A stretch of DNA of 64,000 bases, from positions 1,488,001 through 1,552,000 of the forward strand of contig CALSFV010000214.1 of NCBI GenBank assembly GCA_943737045.1, in the 5' to 3' direction. The notes beneath the pieces were generated by a model. The model was given only the letters and a program-made list of their open reading frames with translations. It ran no database searches and was not told the DNA's origin. The translations under genes and the position numbers were made by a program. Origin of the DNA: Parapristionchus giblindavisi. Lineage: Eukaryota > Nematoda > Chromadorea > Rhabditida > Diplogasteridae. Below are positions 43,038 to 55,163 of this stretch, piece by piece (positions within the stretch are counted from its first letter, which is position 1; the number at the start of each line of letters is the position of its first letter).

Positions 43038-43284
43038 TCTTCATGCCTCTCGAATCTATTAGAGTACAGAATGTCACATCGTTGACTCGATGATATGCAT
43101 GATAATATCACACTTTTCTTGAAAAAAAGAATAAAATCCATCGAGATTTTTGTATTGAAAAAAATCAATTCCTAATGCGTAAAAAATTTGTACGAATTAT
43201 ACATCCTATGATTCAGCAATCCCAAAAATTACATCGATCTGCAGTAGTTCCCACATGTTAATCATAAAGGCTTTTTCAAACTAA

Positions 43285-43625
43285 TATCACTTATCTGATC
43301 GTATGATATGACATGAAACTCGAAATAGAACGAACACATGCATCAATGATATGAGACATTGTATGTGGAGTTTGAGTTTCCGATAAGGTGGAAAAGGAAA
43401 CATTGTTACTGATAAGCGTGTAAGGTTTGAAGAAGAGGAATGAAGAGGAAGAGGACCATGGACCCCTCACCTCGACATAGCGAGAAAGAACTTTATCGTA
43501 CATCTTTCTCGCTATCGACAAGGGCCCATCATTGTAGTGAACAAACACATAGATAAATTAACGTCCCTCTTTTATATTAAATATTTATCTACGTGATAAA
43601 AAAAATCAGGAAATAAACTCACTCT
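43285..43625 (+). repeat. R1 dispersed repeat, copy f
   Basis: Includes ATCAATGATATGAGACATTG, GGAGTTTGAGTTTCCGATAA and CATTGTAGTGAACAAACA, in the same order as other R1 copies. Confidence 0.5.
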
Positions 43626-43692
43626 ATCTTACATCGAAAAATCAATGGATCATGAATAGTCCGATCCATTATTCTGCCTATCCAAAGGCGAT

Positions 43693-44497
43693 TATGGCCG
43701 AATGGGCTATTTTTATTCTTATTCTTTCTTTTTACAGTTTTTGGTTCCCTTTAATCTAGTAGGTCCGCGAGAAATACATTGAAATATTATGTTTTCACGC
43801 AACCGACCATGTTTCTTTATTAATATATCGTTCTGGTGATTAGGAATCCGGATATTTTGAAAGAGCAGAGCGGATGTTCGTGAATCATTTTAAAAGTTAT
43901 GAGTTCAATCCCCATAACCTTGTCCTGTACTTTTTATTCGATAAATCATTTTTTTTATCAGAAAAGGCACGTGATCGATCGATCTTAATGTCTAATCAGG
44001 TAAAATTAGTGATAAGCACGCATTCTGCTACTAAAGATAACAAGTACAACAGAATCTTTTTATCTTTGAAGGCTATGCACGCGTTGGAGATTGAAAATTT
44101 TAAGATCGATTTTTTCGAATCACAGCTCGATTAGGTCCGAATTTAGCCGTATTATTGTCATCACAAAAGAACTCAGAGACAAAAAAATTGAAAATACTGA
44201 GCAAAATCCCTCTGCCCATGACTTGCTGGATGCTGATGAGATAAACGTATTTCATTTTATTATTATTAATTTATCCAAGCAGGACTCTCATTTCAACCTC
44301 CCCCCCCCCCTCTAATCCGCTTTGCTCTTTCAAAATATCCGGATTCCTAATCACCAGAACGATTTATTAATAAAGAAACATGGTCGGTTGCGTGAAAACA
44401 TAATATTTCAATGTATTTCTCGCGGACCTACTAGATTAAAGGGAACCAAAAACTGTAAAAAGAAAGAATAAGAATAAAAATAGCCCATTCGGCCATA
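43693..44497. mobile_element. Inverted-repeat element M3, 182-bp arms
   Basis: TATGGCCGAATGGGC at 43,693 is mirrored by its complement at 44,497. Arms of about 182 bp are almost identical, ending near GAGCAGAGCGGAT. The interior of about 440 bp has a weak tRNA-like B-box (GAGTTCAATCCC at about 43,900) and a run of 11 C. Same family as M1 and M2. No protein. Confidence 0.8.
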
Positions 44498-44639
44498 AGA
44501 GAGTGGACAGTTTATAATTATCTTACAGGTCTGAAGACACACGGACTTTCTGAGAAAATAGAAATTGAAAATAGTGTAGTTTTCTACACAAACGATGGTG
44601 TCGAGAAATCATCTCTTGAGAAGCACCTCGACGTACCTG

Positions 44640-45371
44640 GTAGTGTAATGGATTATTCATGTTTTATTAACGTTTAGTACACCATTGCAAACATGAAACA
44701 TTTTATGTACGACATGCGGACTGAATGAACCAAAACTGATAAGCGCCCATTGAGCCCACTCATTGATAGCAAATTGTCTGTATATTATAGCCAAATGTAG
44801 AAATACGCTACAACAAAACCAGACAATACAAATAAAAAAAAATTTTGAACAAGGAGTAAAGCAACATGAAGACCACATCCCGATTTAATTTTACTCGAGT
44901 TAGAGAGAACAGATAGGGAAAGAATGAGAGCGTTTGTTTTACGTACTGTTTTGTACAGTAATGAGAATATTGCGCATACGAAGAAGCGCTTTGATGAAAT
45001 CAAAGGATCGTACAATCAATAGCGGATTGTATGCACTCCAATTACCAAAATGATAAGCAGAAATCAAAAAGCCAGCGAGATAACGATTATGATACAAAGG
45101 CGGAGTGAGTCGAAGTGTCTATGACTAGCTATGGATACATTTTGGCACATTATTGACCTAAAACATAGGACCTTAGCCATAACCATAGGAGTACCGTACT
45201 CGATTACGAAAAAAAAAACGTTATAATCGTCAGGAAAAGCTCAAATTTCAACAGTACAGATGTCTTGGTCAAAGTGTCCTTTAATTTACAACAAAAATTC
45301 TTTCTCATACTTTCGTAACGGATGAGTCAAGCACAATGTTACGAAAACTACAATAATATAACAACAATGGC
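44640..45371. other. Third copy of the c-type upstream spacer
   Basis: Colinear with 590-1,640 and 27,645-30,760, including both conserved blocks (about 44,675-44,825 and 44,890-45,085). The c-type gene that should follow it is missing, so a gene was probably lost or rearranged here. Confidence 0.5.
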
Positions 45372-45375
45372 TTAA

Positions 45376-46857
45376 GACACCGGCTCAGTAAGATTCGAGG
45401 GTTGAGCCAGTGACCCCGGACATCGACCTCACCGATTCGGCCCAAAATTTTTTTATGGATACCCCCATGGGCCCCCATCACAAAATGGGTATTCATTAGG
45501 GCTGGTTCCTTGAAACACAGATGTGGCGGGTTTTCGAAATTTGAAAACTCGATTTTCACCGAAAATAAATGGATCGACCTACGACCAATGTTAGTGTCGA
45601 TTAATTATAAGTATAAATAGACAACAAAAACTGGCTATACGACGGTCCGGAGATCCGATCGCAAACTGATTGTTTTACCTCTTTAAAACATTCTAAAATT
45701 AATTAAAATTTTAAAACAAAAAAGTGCAGTCCAATTTTTGCCTCATCTTATAGAGCAAAAAATTCCGCGTCGAATGAGCGAAAAAATTAAAAAATCGAAA
45801 GATACCTATTTTGAGAAAAATGGACCTGAAGATGACCCGAAAATATTTTTTTTTTCAAAACCCCTCATGTTTGTACTCATATTGAAGAGCTCTTCGAGTA
45901 GAACAACTTTCATGTTGAACGTTTTGTCCGAAACTCATGTACAAGAGAATTACATGAATTAAGATTTATTTTATCTAAATCTTTTGTATCGCTTGTATCT
46001 TGAGAACAAACGACTTTCGTACAATACGACCAACACGAAAAATGACGAGCACGACGAGTACTTTAAAATGAGTATAAATATGGCAAGGTTTCGACAACTG
46101 TTTTTTCAAGACCACTTTCCAGGCCATATTTTTCATCATGGAGGTCTATAATTTTTTTCGTGTAACAACAAAGTAAGTATGGATTTTTGCGTTCTACAAT
46201 ATAGGCGTAATCAATTTGTGCACAAAAAATATTTTACTTTCGTTTAACTCAAAATTGGGTGAACAACCGTGTGAATAAATAAAACTCGTGTAGTTCTCTT
46301 GTACATGCGTTTCGGACAAAACGTTCAACATGAAAGTTGTTCTACTCGAAGAGCTCTTCAATATGAGTACAAACATGAGGGGGTTTGAAAACAAAAAAAA
46401 ATTCGGGTCATCTTCAGGTCCATTTTTCTCAAAATAGGTATATTTCGATTTTTTAATTTTTTCGCTCATTCGACGCGGAATTTTTTGCTCTATAAGATGA
46501 GGCAAAAATTGGACGGCACTTTTTTGTTTTAAAATTTTAATTAATTTTAGAATGTTTTAAAGAGGTAAAAAAATCAGTTTGCGATGGGATCTCCGGACCG
46601 TCGTATAGCCAGTTTTTGTTGTCTATTTATACTTATAATTAATCGACACTAACATTGGTCGTAGGTCGCTCCATTTTTTTTCGGTGAAAATCGAGTTTTC
46701 TAATTTCGAAAACCCGCCACATCTGTGTTTCAAGGAACCAGCCCAAATGAATACCCATTTTGTGATGGGGGCCCATGGGGGTATCCATAAAAAAAATTTG
46801 GGCCGAATCGGTGAGGTCGATGTCCGGCACTTCCTGGAATCTCACTGAGCCGGTGTC
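45376..46857. mobile_element. TTAA-flanked palindromic element T8 (1.5 kb)
   Basis: TTAA at 45,372-45,375 and 46,858-46,861. The ends GACACCGGCTCAGTAAGATT and a complement with few changes; nearly the whole element is one inverted repeat with arms of about 700 bp. Ends resemble T9. Mirror-image frames starting MPHLIEQKIPRRMSEKIKKS occur at 45,738 on plus and 46,505 on minus only because the arms are copies of each other. Confidence 0.85.
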
Positions 46858-47139
46858 TTAATGAGTATCGCTGTATATGAATATATTAGAAAGAAACTGG
46901 ATTGTCATCGAACTGTCCTTCCATCAGGTCTGAGTGTTTTACGTCGTAAATATAAGTCAGAATTATAAATATCAAGTTGGCTATTTCTTGTCCCACAGTG
47001 TTTCTTCATTTGTAAAGCCATCTCGACCGTTCATCAAATATACTCTCTCAATATTAATACTTTCTCTCTTTTCTGGCTTTCAAAGAAAAAAATGACAGAA
47101 GAATACTAATACGATACTGACAAGGGAAGCACAACTGGA

Positions 47140-47495
47140 AACGGAAACGATTCCGAAATTTACCTATGTAGGTGGATACGGTTTGGTTGAGGGGGAGAAG
47201 GCCAAAAGTGGTTTCGAAAGTTGCACCGCTGATCTACCACGCGCGCGCGCGCGTCCAATTTTGGACTAAACATTTTTTCTCTTCTTTAAAAATGTTCTAT
47301 TTTCATGTTAAAGCTCGGAAATGATGAAAAAACAATGAAAATGAAGTTGAAGAACTCAGGGATATTTTAAACGTAAATGGGTTAAGAAATATCGATTGAA
47401 AATATCGATTGGTAGGTCAGTGCAACTTTTGAAACCACTTTTGGACATCTCTATCTTATTCACCTATATAGGTAAATTTCGGAATCGTTTCCCTT
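47140..47495. repeat. Palindromic repeat, about 355 bp
   Basis: GGAAACGATTCCGAAATTTA near 47,143 is mirrored at 47,470-47,492. The middle has (CG)n at 47,240-47,253. Part of an arm recurs at about 41,220-41,250 beside T3. Confidence 0.65.
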
Positions 47496-47564
47496 GTGAG
47501 CATCATTCAAATGCTCTTTATTCAATCTCACTCTCACGAGAAAGAACTCGCACTGTAGTTTCTT

Positions 47565-47879
47565 ATGCACTGTTACATTTGCCTTACGTGCCTACGCCGT
47601 AACGTCGTTACGGATGACGGATCCGTCAACGGGAATTTCGAAGTGTGTTGGGTCTCGAGTGGAAAACCCTGATGGGTCATAAAAGTACTGTAAAAGGTTA
47701 CGGTAGTCAACCATTATTGATCGATGATTACGGTAACTTCTTACCGTATCAAAATTACCATTCAGGGTTTTCCACTCGAGACCTAACACACTCCAAAATG
47801 TACGGCGACGGATACGTAACGAAATGTAACACGCTCAGCCGTTACGGCGTAGACACGTAAGGCAAATGTAACAGTGCAT
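47565..47879. repeat. Palindrome related to 3,290-3,613
   Basis: Ends GCACTGTTACATTTGCCT and complement; the internal GTGTGTTGGGTC is followed by GTGGAAAACCCTGA as in the first copy. More diverged between arms than the first copy. Confidence 0.75.
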
Positions 47880-48406
47880 TAGGTTTTCGAGAAAAAAACA
47901 CTTTAAAGAATTATGATATATAATTTAAACAATATAGGAATTTGTGGTAAATAAGACAAGACGAAAGACACAAGAACATTGTGCAGTGAAGACAAATCCA
48001 ATATACGCAAGAAATATGATTACTAACAATAAAACTACACAATTGCTAACAAGTATGTAGTAAGTTAAACTGGTTTTCAATGCCCAGTGACATCAAATTT
48101 ACAAGTATATTTGAAATAATCTAATAATCTTCTTTTGACTCGTAAAAAATAATTCGGAATACTATAAAGACAAGAAAATGTAGAAAAAAAAAGACTTTAA
48201 AAAATTCAGAAATCGACGAACTTATTGAAAAACTCGTGGGCAGAATATGGTCGATCTCTGCAACAAATTTCTCGAACATCTGCATGAAATTTATCTGCCA
48301 TGCAATCTGCTGTATTGCCATAACTGAAATAAATATTTATGAAGTCAATATTATAATACATAGTTTACTATCAGACTATGCAATGAAAAATATAGAGTCG
48401 AATGAG

Positions 48407-48519
48407 GTGTTACATTTTCAAAAAGTGCGCACGCCATAACCTCCTCCGTAACATCTTCATAACGTCTCCGTCGTTACAGCGGAGGTTACGGCGTACGCAC
48501 GTTTTGAAAATATAACACC
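48407..48519. repeat. Small palindrome, 113 bp
   Basis: GGTGTTACATTTTCAAAA and complement, with GTAACCTCC-type arms containing GCGTACGC. It lies in intron 20 of copy E and distantly resembles the 3,290 and 47,565 palindromes. Confidence 0.6.
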
Positions 48520-48654
48520 GTATAAGATAATGTGTAAGAAATGAGAATGCCTGATGGGATTTGCTTTTTCTTTTATTTTATTAAACTGACGTATTCAATC
48601 GACTGATGGATTGTGATGCCAGAGTCGTGCGGAACCCGTTCCCATCCCTTTTAA

Positions 48655-50875
48655 GAGACCGGCTCGGTAAGACTCGAGCATTATGACCCCCTGCCGGACA
48701 TTCGCCAAGACTTTCGATCTGGGCCTCAATACTTTCATCATAGACACATACCGGGGGGAGACCGATGAAAGTTATAGTGAAAATGCCCTTGGGCTCAAAC
48801 CCGGCTCACATATGTTTCATAAAATTAAAAATTGAAAAATTCATAACTTTTCAATCGTGATAGATAAGACTTGTATTTCTTTTTTATTGGTGAATAACAT
48901 GTCATGCACTCTTATAAACACTCCTGAAAAATAATATCATATGGTTCTGAATATGTTTTTTCGTGTCTGATTTTCAGATTTTTCCTCTTCTATACTCTTC
49001 AACAGAGAGACGGCAAGCATTGACATAGTACATATTGTAGCCCTGACAATTGTATACATGATGGTCACATTCCCTTGCAAATCCAACTTTTCTGAAGCAT
49101 CGAGAATTGCAACTGAATGTGAGATATATGTAATTTGCAAAAATCGAAAATTAAATTTCTTGAAATTCGCAGGAGTAAGAGTTAGCTTTATAATGCCATT
49201 TTACTCATAGTGATGCGCATACATAGAAATAATATACAAATAGACTCGGACTACATTTTTAAAAAATTTAGAAAAACAATTATTTTATTTTAATTTTTTC
49301 AGCTCACTCATTCAATCGACCGTCAAGGCAAGTTGATTCATAGGTCGGATGGTGGCTGATACATGTCCGTTAGCGAAAACAACTGCCACGTGAAGAATCG
49401 TCGTTTCGCAGATTTAGAATTTATTTTTTAAATCATCAAACTTGAATATTTACATGTTTATTTCATATAAATCGGTTGGAAGGTGGACTATGGCAACCTA
49501 AGTTGTACCATTGTTATCAGTAGGAGTGTACGCTATTGGACTACCGTAATCATCAGTAATCACGAACTGATTTTTTTTCAGTCGACCAATGATTCTCAAA
49601 CATGACCCTGGGTTCATGGTTGAGAATGTCTGAGGTCGAAAAATTCATGATGATCACAGACCAAATACTATGTGACATTATATCAACAGTGCGCCAACTT
49701 TTGTTTTTCTGGATACCATACCTCGAATTACCGTAATCTAGCTACCGTATCCTATAATAATGTGGTGAAATTCTCGGAAAATTCAGGTACGTGCATTACT
49801 ATTACGGTAATTCGAGGTATGGTATCCATAAAAATAAAAGTTGGCCCACTGTTGATATAATGCCAAATAGTAATTGGTCTGGGATCATCATGAATTTTTC
49901 GATCTCAGCCATTCTCAACCATGAACCCCGGGGTCATGGTTGAGAATCATGGGTCGACTGAAAAAAAAATCAGTTTGCGATTCCTGGCGATTAGGGTAGG
50001 TCAATACCGTATACTCCTACTGATAAAAATGGTACAGCTTTGGATGTAGTACGCTACCTCCCAACCGATTTATATGAAAGAAACATATAAATATTCAAGT
50101 TTAATTATTAAAAAAATAAATTCGAGATCGGCGAAACGACGATTCTTCACGTTGCAGTCGTTTCTGCAAACGCACATGCATCAGCCACCATCTACCCTAT
50201 GAATCAACTTGCTTTGACGGTCGACTGAATGTGGGAGTTGAAAAAGTAAAAATAAAATAATTATTTTTCTCAATTTTTTTAAAATGTAGTCCGAGTCTAT
50301 TTTTATATTTTTCCTATGTACGCGCAATACTACGAGTAAAATGCCACAATAAAGCTACCTCTTATTCTTGCGAATTTCAAGAAATTTAATTTTCGATTTT
50401 TGCAATTTACACATATCTCACATTCGGTTGCAATTCTCGATGACCCTGAAAACTTGGATTTTCAAGGGAATGTGACCACTATGTACAGAATTGTCAGGGC
50501 CACAATATGCACTATGTCATTACCTGCCGTCTCTATTCAACGAGGATAGAAGGCGAAAAATCTGAAAATCAGACACGAAAAAACATATTCAGAACCATAT
50601 GATATTATTGTTCAGGAGTGTTTATAAGAGTGCATGACATGTTATTCACCAATAAAAAGAAATAAAAGTCCCAGCTATCAAGATTGAAAAGTTATGAATT
50701 TTTCATTTTTTTTATTTTATGCGACATATGTGAGCCGGGTTTGAGCCGAAGTGCATTTTCACTATTACTTGCGTCGCTCTCCCCCCGGTATTTGTCTATG
50801 ATGAAAGTATTGAGGCCCAGATCGAAAGTCTTGGCGAATGTCCGGACCACGCTCGAGTCTTACCGAGCCGGTCTC
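48655..50875. mobile_element. TTAA-flanked palindromic element T9 (2.2 kb) inside an exon
   Basis: Flanked by TTAA at 48,651-48,654 and 50,876-50,879. The ends GAGACCGGCTCGGTAAGACT and complement; arms of about 1.1 kb cover almost the whole element, folding around 49,770. It interrupts exon 20 of copy E. Copy C carries the empty site at about 22,934-22,937 (CATTTAACACG). No transposase frame. Confidence 0.9.
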
Positions 50876-52659
50876 TTAACACGGACAACAGTCTGAAAGG
50901 ATTGAATTATCATCACAGGACATACATAACATCGAAATGGGCAAAGTAGTATTAGTGGAAACATGGACTTAAAAATTTGCAAAAAAAAATTTTTTCTTTA
51001 AAAAAAGTAATGGTTGGAATTAACCTTGAAACTTCCGAAGCACTCTCTGGTTCTGAAAGTCACTTCGTGTAGTCCTTCAGTCTCTGTGTAAACTTTGACC
51101 TCAGGAACCTACAAGACAATTTTAAAAGAAAATTTGTTTCTTATTATTGATATTTTAATGAATACATGTTTCTGAACATTTTAGGTAAAATTATGATGCA
51201 AAAATGATACCCCTAACAACGTGAAGTCATCGCATGCATGCGTCATATTCCGTGAGCAGAGTAGGCCATTCAATAAATCGACCGTATTCCAACCGAGCTC
51301 ATTTCTGTATAACGTATTGCTGCAAAATTTCAAATATATATCAATTGTTTGGTTTAATTTTCGTGCATGCAATTTGTTATTGCGCCTGCTTTAATCGTAT
51401 TTCACGGTAATATAGCTCAATAAAAGCACGAGATGTTTCTCACTTGATGTCTTTCTTCTTAATATCACACATGCAGTATTCCGGAGGAATGGGAAGAGTT
51501 CGACACGACCGCTCTCCTCGAGGAAGAGAACGAAATGTTGAGTTGCCTCGAAGACCTTGAGGGCCTTTATCGATGTGATGTTGGGGATCCTAAAAGAATT
51601 GTTATTATTTTTAGCTAACCTAGAACGTTTAGAATAATTGATATTTGGACCTCCTTATCCACCAAAAAATTCGTGATATTTGATTTTTTGCAGCGTTAGG
51701 GTGAGTAAAATATAATTGAATATAAGTTTTTTATTACTTTAAGGATATATATGAACGTAGCATGCACATCAAAAGCAGTGAAGAGCGTCTTACTGTTACC
51801 ATGAAGAATCGGATTCATCCGGTCCCTGAAGCGTGGTGATTTAAACGTATTTCATATCCCCAAAATTTGATTTGTGGCGGCACTTAGTCGAGTCTTACGC
51901 AAACTGCGGAAGAGTCTCAATCGAAGGAGTCTTTGATACGCGAAGATCGACAATGTTATTTTAAAACAGCCAGGAAAAATTTGTAAACAACATTTCTATT
52001 TCGTGCATTTTATCTATATTTTTAACATTACTAACCACACTGGTAAATTTGCAAAACTGTTGAACACAAGAAAATCAGAATAAGGAACGAATCTATCATA
52101 AACGCTCAATATGAGAACTCATGCGACTTATGAGTGATCATTTAGTATTTATATTTTCTTTTCATGTTTTACTCCTAAACCGTTTGGGGCAATGTAATGA
52201 GCAAGATATGAATGACATGAAACTTATTTCATTTCATATAGACGTTAATTCTAAACTCTTCTCTCTGGAAATGCTTTCTCGCTATCTGAATGTTGCTTGA
52301 ATGATTAGCTCGGGAAAATACTCAACGAAAATGATCAAGGAAAATCTGTAACATTGAAATTAATAACCTTAGATGTTTCGGCACCGAAATATACAACATG
52401 GGATTGTTATATTCACGATATCCGGCATCAGTGTCTCGAATCTTGAAAGAAGTATGTTTATGATTAGAAAAGTTGGCTAACACACATAACCAAATCGCGG
52501 TCCATGATCGCTCAGGAAATATACGTACGACTTGTCGAGCTTAAAATAGTTTCTTGCTTCATTATTTTCTAAAATGTCTCTATGGCAATATTGATACATT
52601 TCAGATTTATCTGGCTACAGAAAGTCCGATTTTTCATAGTCTTTTTCATAGTTTCATAT

Positions 52660-53115
52660 TAAGCGCACAAGCGAATTAAACCATCTTTAATACCGAATAA
52701 AATCCTTCAAGCGGTTAAAAGATTAAAAAAATCAGTTAAAAAATCTTTTTCCTTATAGGTATGAAATTAGTACGAACTCCTTTTCCAACGATTAAACGAC
52801 ACCTAGAAAATGCATCTATAGGCAATAGATCCCACGTGCTACTCATAAGTACATTCCTATTTGCGAATATTTAAAAGAAGGTTAGCAACTAAACGTAATG
52901 TCCAAGGATGTAAGCATAACGCAATAAAAATAGGTAATCACGCTAATCAATTATATGGCAGATTGTGTGCGGAGTTTGATATTCAGAAAAGGTGGGAGAA
53001 GAGACATCTCGTACATTTCTGTCGCTATATCGAGAGAGGTCCATGGAAATCATTGTAGTGAACAAACAACAACGATCAACTTACTTTGAAAATCGTTGGA
53101 ACATGAATCGTAAGA
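52660..53115 (+). repeat. R1 dispersed repeat, copy g
   Basis: Close match to 20,480-20,945 (same AGCGAATTAAACCATCTTTA start and AACAAACAACAACGA end). It abuts the truncated 5' side of copy E. Confidence 0.6.
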
Positions 53116-53284
53116 TCGAATTACATTGCATTTCCCATTCCATCATTCAACAATTCCATAAAAGATACATCGGTAGGCAATAGTTTCCCCATGCCAATTA
53201 TAAAGGCATGATTTTGTACTCATTTGATCACTGATCATTGATCATTGATTGATTGATTTGATTGATAAGATGTTTTATTTCAAG

Positions 53285-53470
53285 TTGCGTGTGACATGCA
53301 TCTTGAAACAGAACGATCAAATGAATCAATGATACATTGTGTATGGAGTTTGATTTTCCGATAAGGTGGAAAAGGAAACATTCTAACTGATAAGCATGAA
53401 AGGTGTGAAGAAAAAGAGTGAAGATGAAGAGGGTCATGGACCCCTCTCGGCATAGCGAGAAAGATCAACA
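53285..53470 (+). repeat. R1 dispersed repeat, copy h (short)
   Basis: Shares GGAGTTTGATTTTCCGATAA, ACTGATAAGC and GGACCCCTC with copy f. Partial. Confidence 0.45.
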
Positions 53471-53589
53471 TCCTGTAAGTCATCATCGAGGACAGATGGA
53501 TTTTTCTAGTACTTTCCAATCCATTTGTCTGTAACAATGAGTCTCATTTCCTTTACTAGTTAGTGCTAACAATATGTAGGCTTAAATCG

Positions 53590-54240
53590 GATTTCTATGC
53601 TTATTGCAAATCCTTTGTCAAAGCAGTTGAATGAAATGAAAGTCCACATGGCACCTTGAATTCATCTCTTGCCCTACAATTCAACTTCACCTATGGCGTA
53701 GTGGATATCACGGTTAACAATTTTAAGGTCAAATGCACAATATCCAACCCGAAGAGCAAAGATCAAACAAAAGACTTTTGTTACACTTTATATCTATAGT
53801 TGCAAAATGAGCGCTTATCACTAATTTTCTCTTATCACACATTGAATGGAGCAAGCCTCTTTTTTAATATTCATGTACTACGGAAATCCGTTTTCCTGGT
53901 TAAATGCAATCATTATCGTAGGCGTATGCAGGATTTTTGAAAAACGCATCCGCCTGCGTTTATGACGTTAGAGAGCGTAAATGTGTCTCCCTCGGTTGAG
54001 TAGAGAGAGACTGTCACTAGGACTATTGATAGATACGTTAACGAACCCATCGGGATTTGTTGTGTGGAGACCTCGCGAATTTTTAAATAGACGCCCACAA
54101 AAAAATAAATCATAACTTGCTTTGCGGGAGGTTTTTTCTCACAAAACTTTTTTTGCAAGTCTATCATGGTTGAATTAAAATAATATTTGTATCCCTCGAC
54201 TAGCACGTCTTTTTTGTATTACCCTTATCATCATTATGAT
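53590..54240. other. Unassigned spacer with an intron-derived fragment
   Basis: 53,630-53,695 resembles the copy C intron segment at about 23,480-23,530 (CTTGAATTCATCTCTTGCCC versus CTTGAACTCTTCTCTTGCCC), so it may be a remnant of the lost 5' half of copy E. A TGGCGTAGTGG A-box-like motif at 53,697 has no B-box. A T10-like end (GACTCTTACGCAAACAGGC) lies further right, at about 54,457-54,476. No gene seen. Confidence 0.3.
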
Positions 54241-55160
54241 CCTCATACAAATTGAGCAAGGGTTGCTCTTGTGACTTTTCTGTTTCCTTCAACGGATCTG
54301 AAGCTATATTCGAAAAATTCTGAAAAAGGGCCATCTTTGGAGCTCCATACCGAGCTCAAAACAAATTTGCATACCACGATTATTCTAACATATCGAGAGG
54401 TACTCAAACATGTTATTATCTCAAAACTTTTTTTTTTGCTGTACGGGAGCCTGTCCGACTCTTACGCAAACAGGCACATATCATTTATCCCTCTCATAGC
54501 CGATATGTTACACATTTGCATAGACATACGAGAGCCTCCATCTCTAAGATCTTTTTTTTTCAATCACGCAAATACCAATCAAATAGAAATTTACTATTAA
54601 TCAAGTTTGCTATTTCTTGTCATGTTCTTATTCGTCGGATTTGGATCAGCTAGGGAACTCCAAAGAGTCTCGTCTTGTCTCGTCTTTATTATTTTAACAC
54701 ATGGTGGAAAGAATAATATATGGGAAAAATAATGAAGAATAATAATAATATTTATCATTTCCTACAGGGAGATTTCTTATATGACAAATACGTAGAAAGA
54801 TGAAAACGTGAAATCAAATACGAAGATATGGCATAATTACTTGATCACACTGACAGCTTTCGTATTGACCGTATAAAATACACTTGTTTATTTGGTACGA
54901 GAGTAGCCACAATGAATTTCTATGTTTAGAGAGTGTCTAAGGGAGATAGTACGTAGTTCAGAGAGAGAGAGAGAGCGCGAGGAGGGAAGGGAAGGAAGGG
55001 GGGGGTTGATCGATAGAATATTTCTGCATTTAGCAGCGAGTAAGGTAATAGATAGGTAGGTACGAGTGCATAAGTACATTTTATGCGGATTTTATGCTGA
55101 TGTAAACATTTCGGCAAGTTGAAGACCCGTTTCATAGATATCGAAGCTACTATTCGGAAG
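54240..55160. other. Spacer downstream of copy F
   Basis: 54,590-55,080 is colinear with 2,190-2,950 downstream of copy B, including a purine-rich AGAGAGAGAGAGAGAG tract (54,958-54,985). No gene supported. Confidence 0.45.
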
Positions 55161-55163
55161 ACC

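Larger units (their letters stand above)
48206..52539 (-). pseudogene. DUF229 family gene, c-type copy E, 5'-truncated and disrupted
   Basis: Exons 14-22 remain: 52,486-52,539 (YVYFLSDHGPRFGY), 52,368-52,441 (NNPMLYISVPKHL), 51,738-51,825 (LFTAFDVHATF), 51,444-51,589 (GLRGNSTFRSLPRGERSCRT, PPEYCMC), 51,211-51,319, 51,025-51,108 (VKVYTETEGLHEVTFRT), exon 20 in two pieces (50,880-50,892 and 48,591-48,654) and a fused exon 21/22 at 48,206-48,323 (YGNTADC...ICCRDRP...FFNKFVDF). Exons 1-13 are missing, replaced upstream by R1 repeats. A 2.2-kb TTAA element (T9) splits exon 20. The intron between exons 21 and 22 is absent, with the frame kept. Apart from these events the exons are open, so decay is recent. 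Confidence 0.8.

Noticed and set aside
45738..46505. Mirror frames MPHLIEQKIPRRMSEKI in T8
   Set aside because: Arm duplication explains their similarity; there is no homology or splice context.
54430..54490. A further full T10-type element
   Set aside because: Only one end-like sequence is present; no inverted partner or TTAA pair was found.
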